Shown: positions 57,252 through 64,000 of the stretch, piece after piece
How positions within the stretch are numbered: the first letter of the stretch is position 1
Layout of the letters: each line of letters opens with the position of its first letter
DNA from: Isoetes taiwanensis
Taxonomy: Eukaryota; Streptophyta; Lycopodiopsida; Isoetales; Isoetaceae
Assembly (NCBI GenBank): GCA_021234155.1
Contig: JAJEKV010000042.1
Location: 27,501 to 91,500 of the forward strand
Direction of reading: 5' to 3'
DNA: 64,000 nt
Program-made: the position numbers and the translations under genes
The notes under the pieces: model-generated
Told to the model about the DNA's origin: nothing
What the model saw: only the letters and a program-made list of their open reading frames with translations
Databases searched by the model: none

Positions 57252-58907
57252 GCTTCCATAAAGGGACAGCCATCCACCCACACCTGGGTGGAGGGGCCTA
57301 ACGAGAGGAGCGATCAGCATCGACTCCGCCCGTTCCCAAAGGGGCGGCGGCAAGGCGATGGAGGCATGGTCGCCACAGCACCAACACTTGAAGTGGGAGG
57401 TCGGCCGCGCCAGCAACAAAAAAAGGCAGAGGAGAGAAGGACATGCACCGGCACCAACCGAGTGTCCAAGAATGGAACGGAACAGCGCCACCAAGCGGCG
57501 CCCGGAGGCCGGGGGAACACACATGATGAGGACTAGGTCGAGCCGAACATTGAGCGTCTCGAACTTGTTGTGTGCATCTGGAACTCCAGCATGGTAGGTG
57601 GAAGAGGTTCCGCCGCCGTTCCGACACAAAAGAGGGTAAAAGCACATCTCCAACCATCCAAGGCCTATGCATTGCGGCGAGGCGGGGCCACCAACCACAA
57701 CGAGCCCGGCAATCGAGCGAGGCCACAACCGCCATGAAACGCAGCCAAAGCGGGACCCAATGGGGCAGCGGAAACAAAGCAAGGCACCACCACAAAGACA
57801 ACCCAACCGGGCGGGGTCGAGAGGGAGGAGCACGCGATGGAGCCAAGCCCAAAACCAACATCACATTCCCAACAGGCCTTGGCAACCTTCCGACCAACCC
57901 GTTTCGGGGGAGCAGGTCGGACACCCAGAGGCGAATTTCCAACATTGAGGAACCAACATGCCAAAGCCAACCAAAGGCAGACGGAAAAACAGCGGGGAGG
58001 GCACCAAGCGGTGTGGCACACAAACCGAGGAACCGATCCTTTGGAACCGCGGGCGGCGAACGGCGGCCTTGAGTCGAGGGACCCGCATTGTAGCACGCAA
58101 CAACAAGGTGAAATGCACTTCCCAACTTCCAACTCAATCTGAACACGCACAAATCCCACAAGCCAAAGGCGGGTCGAATAACGCGGGCCCGACCGCGATT
58201 AACAAAAGCGACCAAGGGCAAGCAACCCATTCCAGCTCCAGCCCGTCTTACATGCTTGGGAAGGAAAGCCACCAACTGGCTAGACCAACCCAACAAACAA
58301 CCGTCCCGTAGCCGTCGAGTCGAGCAAGAGTGTTGGCCATGTTCCGCGGCTAAAAGTCTTAAAGTCTTGGTCGAGGCCCAAGGCCCGTCGAGCCAAAACG
58401 AATGCCAGGACCAACACCACCCGACAAGGACCACCCACCTTGCCCAAAACCGTTTAAGTAGTTCACCATGTCTCCTCGACTCCGACTCCGACTCCATGGC
58501 CAAGACAAGGGGAAGCCGAGCAGCAACCGGGTTGGGAAGCAAAACCACCAATTAGTGCAAATCGTGATCACCCGAGGCCCGCCATCCGCGGTAACCAGCC
58601 CAGCCAGACCAGCCCTCAGCTAAGATCGCTGCCGGGCGATGGCGCATCCCAGCTCAAAAAGCCTTGAACCCACCAACCGGCGAAGCTACCAGCCATTTAG
58701 TTCAAACCAACAACCAGCCCAACCCAACTAGCCAAGGCTAAGCCCTCGCCCTACTAGCGTTCCCCCACCAACGGCGTGCACACCACCAAAACCAGGTGCC
58801 TTCACGGGTCGCACCAGCTATCCATACAGCCGCTAACCCGGGGGACAAGCCACCAGCCAAGCGTTCCCTCACCGGGCGTGCACCACCAACCAACCAACAA
58901 TGCGAGT
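57252..58907 (-). other. 5' ETS / spacer of the last unit, truncated
   Basis: Collinear with the other 18S-proximal spacers to about 58737. It then shows a partial duplication and rearrangement (58738-58907: CACCAACGGCGTGCACACCA, then CCTCACCGGGCGTGCACCAC again). The homology stops after AACAATGCGAG at about 58907. R1 is never reached, so the rDNA array ends here as assembled. A 417-codon minus frame (58551-57298) is not conserved and is not a gene. Confidence 0.8.
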
Positions 58908-59734
58908 AAGCATTATAAAATGGCAAGACTTATCCACGCCATCCAATGGTTTTAATTGTATCTAATTTATCTTATCCAATGGTTCTTTCTAACGATTTGC
59001 ACTAAGAATCCAATGGTTCTTTGAAAAACAAGATAACTTATTGCACTTAGATGATTTGCACTAAGAATCCAATGGTTCTTTGAAAAACAAGATAACTTAT
59101 TGCACTTAGACGATTTGCACTAAGAATTAGAGATGTAATTGTTGGAGCCATCAAGCAAAATACCACAGCTAACACCTTAAACCTAAACACAAAACTCGAA
59201 AACCTTGCTTTCGGAAAACCTTTGCTTCCGAGTCATGTGCACGAAGGTATCAGATCTCCTCTGCATGGTAATCCTCTAAACTAGTGGCTAGACGTTATAG
59301 TTTGGCAGCTCCCCAATTCCAAACAATTGCATCAGAATATCTTTGTCATACTTCTGCATAGGAATCCTTTAAATCGTTGACTAAACTTCCTAAGGAGTAT
59401 GGATGCAATAGAATTGACAATTCCTATTTGAAACAGTTAACTATCCATTTGGCACTACTTAATTTGTTTATCTGAAATTATTTTCTCGGTCTAGACTTAG
59501 TGTGATTTATCTAGACGATGGTGAAAATTAGTTGCTCGTATCCCATCAGGAAAGTTCAGCCTACCGTAACCGTAACCTGCTGCAGTCTTATCCACTAACT
59601 TTCTTCGTATTTAGATTAGTGGGTAATGCCTAACTATCTAATTCTTTCTCATTGTAACTTCCTTTTTTAAGATACTTCGTTTGAGGATTTCTCAATATGC
59701 TTATGGATGATATTGCATTATGCATAAGTCGACC
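58908..59734. other. AT-rich non-rDNA sequence at the array edge, with 59 bp tandem repeat
   Basis: Composition changes abruptly at TAAGCATTATAAAATGG. Two full and one partial copy of a 59 bp repeat starting GATTTGCACTAAGAATC lie at 58994, 59053 and 59112, with an AATCCAATGG-type word also before them. The remainder to 59734 shows no gene, repeat or RNA that I can recognise. Confidence 0.7.
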
Positions 59735-60640
59735 ACGTTTTGGCCTCCAAAACGTAAACCCTGTGGGTTGCTAGGTTATTGTGGGGTTTATGTTATGGAG
59801 GTCGAGTTTTATTCAGTTGCACTTGAGACATGGTCGAGAAGCTGCAGTTGAAAACTATAAGCAATAGAAACTGACGAAATGGGGTTTGGATTTACCGAGG
59901 CAGGCTTTCCTACCAGTGCTCCCTACGGGAGGGGCAAATGCCAATGCCTCCCTTCCATCCAAACCGGTTTCCCTATCCGGCTAGTTGAATTCTCCATTCA
60001 AGTAACTTGCTTCGAAAGCAGGCTCAAAAAATTCAAGATCTGTCCCGAGAACATATAAAACCGCAAAAGTGTCCTACAATGATTTGTAGAAACCCAAGTG
60101 TTTTGTCGTTCTTTACAAAGGCCCGGAATGGAGATTTGACTTATTGCATTGTCGAAATAGCTAAAATTACCCTAGCGACCAAGTTACACCATCATTTTTT
60201 TGCAGCAAAAGAAACACGAACCCTACATGGCGTTCTTCTGCCTTAAACCTAGGCCAATTCAAACTTGAACGTGTTGGACATGAGCTACTTTGGCGCTTAG
60301 GGGCGAGGGGGTGGTCTTCGCCCACCTAAACTTGGTCTCCGTGGTAATGTCGATGTTTCGAGTCCGTTGGCGTGGTCGGATCACAGTTCCGGGTGGGAGA
60401 GTTGCCCGTCAGGTGGCGTGGGGACCCTCCGAGAGGTTCTTTGGGTCAACTTCTTCCGGAAGGTTTTAGGGCTCCGCCATCCGGGCCAACGCCCCCACTA
60501 CCTCATGACATTGTGCAAGATCCCGGTCCAATCGGCTGGGGTATGGCCTCCAAAAACGCAAAACCCCATTGCCTTGCCGTTATTGTAGGGTTTACGTTGT
60601 GGAGGCCAAAACGTGGTCGCTTGCACTTGGGACCTGGTAT
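59735..60640 (-). repeat. Satellite (~805 bp monomer), inverted block
   Basis: The reverse complement of the monomers to the right. Landmarks include CCTCCAAAACGTAAACCCT, the complement of AATCCAAACCCCATTTCG and GGACATGAGCTACTTTGGCG. It covers about 1.1 monomers and is more diverged than the direct block. Frames inside are spurious. Confidence 0.85.
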
Positions 60641-60765
60641 ACCTTTTCAACATGCATGCGGAGCCATGGCAACCTGAAATAATGTACTTTGGATCTATTG
60701 GCGATCCCAATCATTCCAAAAAAAATTTGCTACTACAAAATGTGTTCTTGACTTCTAATTGCGAC
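60641..60765. other. Spacer between inverted and direct satellite blocks
   Basis: About 125 bp not matching the monomer (CTGGTATACCTTTTCAACAT ... AAATTTGCTACTAC). It marks the turning point of satellite orientation. Confidence 0.6.
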
Positions 60766-63700
60766 ACCGGGAGGAGGATAAATCCAAACCCCATTTCGCC
60801 GGTTATTGCTTCTGGTTTTCAAAATCAGCTTCTTCGCATTATGTCTCAAGTGCAATCTGAATAAAACTTCGACCTCCATAACGTAAACCCTACAATAACC
60901 TAGCAACGCATTGTGGTTTACGCTTTTGAGGCCATACCCCTGGTCGATTGGACCAGGATCTTGCACAATGTCATGAGGTAGTGGGAGGGCGTTGATGCCG
61001 ATGACGGAGCCCTAAAACCTTCCGAGAAGAAGTTCGACCCAAAGGTCCTCTCCTCGAGGGTCCCTCGCCACGGACGGGCAACTCTCCCACCCCGGCGGAT
61101 CCTACTCGCCAACGGACTTGAAACATCGACATTACCCGTAAGACCAAGTTTCGCGGGCGTAAGACCACCCCTCCCCTAAGCAAAAGTAGCTCATGTCCAA
61201 CACGCTCAGAGTGAATTGGCCTTAGCGAGGGTGCGAATCACCGCCATGTAGAGGGTTCGTGTTTCTTTTGCTGCAAAAATGACCGTATAACTTGGTCCCT
61301 AGGGTAATTTCGCTGTTTGGACGACATTCAAGTCAAATCTCCATTCCGAGCCTTTCTACTTCCCAACGACAAAACACTTGGTTTTCTACACCGGCCGAAA
61401 AAGGACACTTTGCGGTTTGATATGTTCTCCTGGACAGATCTTGAATTTTTTTGAGCCTGCTCGAAGCAAGTTACTTGAATGGAGAATTCAACGGTCGGAT
61501 AGGGAAACCGTGTTCCGGGAAGGGAGGCATTGGCATTTGCCCTCCCGGAGGAGCACCGGGTAGGAAAGCCCCCGCCTCGGTAAATCCAAACCCCATTTCG
61601 CCGGCTTTCTATTGCTTCTGGTTTTCAACTGCAGCTTCTCGACCATGTCTCAAGTGCAACTGAATAAAACTCGACCTCCATAACGTAAACCCTACAATAA
61701 CCTAGCAACCCACAGGGTTTACGTTTTGGAGGCCATACCCTGGTCAGATTGGACCAGGATCTTGCACAATGTCATGAGGTAGTGGGAGGGCATTGACGCC
61801 AGATGACGGAGCCCTAAAACCTTCCAGAAGAAGTTCGACCCAAAGGTCCTCTCTGGAGGGTCCCTGGCCACGGACGGGCAACTCTCCCACCCCGGAACTG
61901 TGATCTGACTCTGCCAACGGACTCGAAACATCGACATTACCCTGGAGACCAAGTTTCGTGGGCAGAAGACCACCCCTGCTCCCGGAAGCGCCAAAGTAGC
62001 TCATGTCCAACACGTTCGTAGTGAATTGGCCTTAGCGGAGGGTGCAGAATACTGCCATGTAGAGGGTTCGTGTTTCTTTTGCTGCAAAAAATGACCGTGT
62101 AACTTGGTCTCTAGGGTAATTTCACTGTTTCGGACGACATGGCGAAGTCAAATCTCCATTCCGGAGCCTTTGTACTGCCCGAACGACAAAACACTTGGGT
62201 TTCTACACGGTCGACTGCAGGACACACTGCGGTTTAATATGTTCTCCCGGACAGATCTTGAATTTTTTTGAGCCTGCTCGAAGCAAGTTACTTGAATGGA
62301 GAATTCAATGGTCGGATAGGGAAACCGGGTTCCGGGAAGGGAGGCATTGGCATTTGCCCTCCCGGAGGAGCACTGGTAGGAAAGCCTGCCTCGGTAAATC
62401 CAAACCCCATTTCGTCAGTTTCTATTGCTTCTGGTTTTCAACTGCAGCTTCTCGACCATGTCTCAAGTGCAACTGAATAAAACTCGATCTCCATAACGTA
62501 AACCCTACAATAACCTAGCAACCCACAGGGTTTACGTTTTGGAGGCCATACCCTAGTCAGATTGGACCAGGATCTTGCACAATGTCATGAGGTAGTGGGA
62601 GGGCATTGACGCCAGATGACGGAGCCCTAAAACCTTCCAGAAGAAGTTCGACCCAAAGGTCCTCTCTGGAGGATCCCTGGCCACGGACGGGCAACTCTCC
62701 CACCCCGGAACTGTGATCTGACTCTGCCAACGGACTCGAAACATCGACATTACCCTGGAGACCAAGTTTTATGGGCAGAAGACCACCCCTGCTCCCGGAC
62801 GCGCCAAAGTAGCCCACGTTCGTAGTGAATTGGCCTTAGCGGAGGGTGCAGAATACTGCCATGTAGAGGGTTCGTGTTTCTTTTGCTGCAAAAAATGACC
62901 GTGTAACTTGGTCCCTAGGGTAATTTCGCTGTTTCGGACGACATGGCGAAGTCAAATCTCCATTCCGGGGCCTTTGTACTGCCCGAACGACAAAACACTT
63001 GGGTTTCTACACGGTCGACTGCAGGACACTTTGCGGTTTTATACGTTCTCCCGGACAGATCTTGAATTTTTTTGAGCCTGCTCGAAGCAAGTTACTTGAA
63101 TGGAGAATTCAACGGTCGGATAGGGAAACCGGGTTCCGGGAAGGGAGGCATTGGCATTTGCCCTCCCGGAGGAGCACTGGTAGGAAAGCCTGCCTCGGTA
63201 AATCCAAACCCCATTTCGTCAGTTTCTATTGCTTCTGGTTTTCAACTGCAACTTCTCGACCATGTCTCAAGTGCAACTGAATAAAACTCGATCTCCATAA
63301 CGTAAACCCTACAATAACCTAGCAACCCACAGGGTTTACGTTTTGGAGGCCATACCCTGGTCAGATTGGACCAGGATCTTGCACAATGTCATGAGGTAGT
63401 GGGAGGGCATTGACGCCAGATGACGGAGCCCTAAAACCTTCCAGAAGAAGTTCGACCCAAAGGTCCTCTCTGGAGGGTCCCTGGCCACGGACGGGCAACT
63501 CTCCCACCCCGGAACTGTGATCTGACTCTGCCAACGGACTCGAAACATCGACATTACCCTGGAGACCAAGTTTCGTGGGCAGAAGACCACCCCTGCTCCC
63601 GGATGCGCCAAAGTAGCTCATGTCCAACACGTTCGTAGTGAATTGGCCTTAGCGGAGGGTGCAGAATACTGCCATGTAGAGGGTTCGTGTTTCTTTTGCT

Positions 63701-64000
63701 GCAAAAAATGACCGTGTAACTTGGTCTCTAGGGTAATTTCACTGTTTCGGACGACGTGGCGAAGTCAAATCTCCATTCCGGAGCCTTTGTACTGCCCGAA
63801 CGACAAAACACTTGGGTTTCTACACGGTCGACTGCAGGACACACTGCGGTTTAATATGTTCTCCCGGACAGATCTTGAAATTTTTTGAGCCTGCTCGAAG
63901 CAAGTTACTTGAATGGAGAATTCAATGGTCGGATAGGGAAACCGGGTTCCGGGAAGGGAGGCATTGGCATTTGCCCTCCCGGAGGAGCACTGGTAGGAAA
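60766..64000 (+). repeat. Satellite array, direct tandem ~802-814 bp monomers
   Basis: AATCCAAACCCCATTTCG recurs at 60781, 61583, 62397 and 63201, giving monomers of 802, 814 and 804 bp. The two rightmost units are nearly identical, while the first (next to the turning point) is more diverged. Each monomer holds a hairpin (CCTCCATAACGTAAACCCT facing AGGGTTTACGTTTTGGAGG), and GTTTCTTTTGCTGCAAAA and TTGAATTTTTTTGAGCCTGC words. No coding function is apparent. The array runs off the window. Confidence 0.9.

Noticed and set aside
57298-58551. A 417-codon minus-strand frame in the 18S-proximal spacer, with shorter relatives in other units
   Set aside because: The frame breaks at different points in each copy and follows the GC-rich spacer; no domain is recognisable. 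Its length changes with CG-site indels.
1-58907. A linked 5S rRNA gene in the spacer
   Set aside because: No sequence resembling the 5S start or the internal A/C boxes was found on either strand by reading; a covariance-model search would be decisive.
62195-63284. Repeated 70-93 codon frames in the satellite monomers
   Set aside because: They repeat because the monomer repeats; the inverted, more diverged block does not keep them open and no domain is seen.

Overview
The window is a stretch of a nuclear 45S ribosomal DNA array (nucleolus organizer) from a land plant, running off its edge into a satellite array. All rRNA genes lie on the minus strand. The evidence is direct: the 18S 5' end (reverse complement of TACCTGGTTGATCC) occurs four times, at about 8936, 19881, 42578 and 57251. 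Two near full-length 25S genes are present, with one readable ITS1-5.8S-ITS2 block and long, GC-rich, repetitive intergenic spacers. The 5.8S core reads AATCATTGAATCTTTGAACG instead of the usual seed-plant ATCGAGTCTTTGAACG. This hints at a seed-free plant (fern or lycophyte), but that is only a weak inference.

One complete unit (42579-57251) gives the repeat length: about 14.7 kb, of which about 8.8 kb is spacer. From the 18S 5' end towards the next gene on the left-to-right axis, each spacer has the same order. It begins with a unique 5' ETS-like segment of about 1.7 kb, then five copies of a ~196 bp repeat (R1), then a short unique linker. Next come a ~150 bp GC-rich array (R2), a ~175 bp array (R3, recognisably related to R2) and a ~2.5 kb array of short ACCACCAAGT-type repeats (R4). 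A ~240 bp repeated flank at the 25S 3' end closes the spacer. Layout: spacer I 1-6.9 kb; damaged 18S 7.1-8.9 kb; spacer II 8.9-17.7 kb joined to a 25S-end/ITS1 hybrid; 18S 18.1-19.9 kb; spacer III 19.9-35.3 kb, interrupted by a 6.9 kb mobile element; 25S 35.3-38.7 kb; a scrambled ITS/18S stretch, a 2.7 kb insertion and an 18S 5' fragment to 42.6 kb; spacer IV 42.6-51.3 kb; an intact 25S-ITS2-5.8S-ITS1-18S block 51.3-57.3 kb; a truncated spacer ending near 58.9 kb; about 0.8 kb of AT-rich sequence; then an ~805 bp satellite to the end, with one inverted block.

The only protein-coding material I can support is in the insertion at 26.68-33.54 kb. On the plus strand is a broken, intron-containing gene with a DDE-transposase-like core. 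On the minus strand are an FCP1/NIF-type HAD phosphatase, an AT-hook-like acidic protein and a coiled-coil RING-H2 protein. This looks like a large DNA transposon carrying cargo genes inside the rDNA spacer.

Much of the apparent novelty elsewhere is probably a property of the assembly. Short insertions and deletions cluster at CG dinucleotides even in rRNA genes. Three junctions (6.9-7.6, 17.7-18.0 and 38.8-39.5 kb) are base-by-base mixtures of two unrelated rDNA templates, which suggests faulty consensus building in a collapsed array. Many long open frames in the spacer repeats are by-products of low stop-codon density and are not listed as genes.
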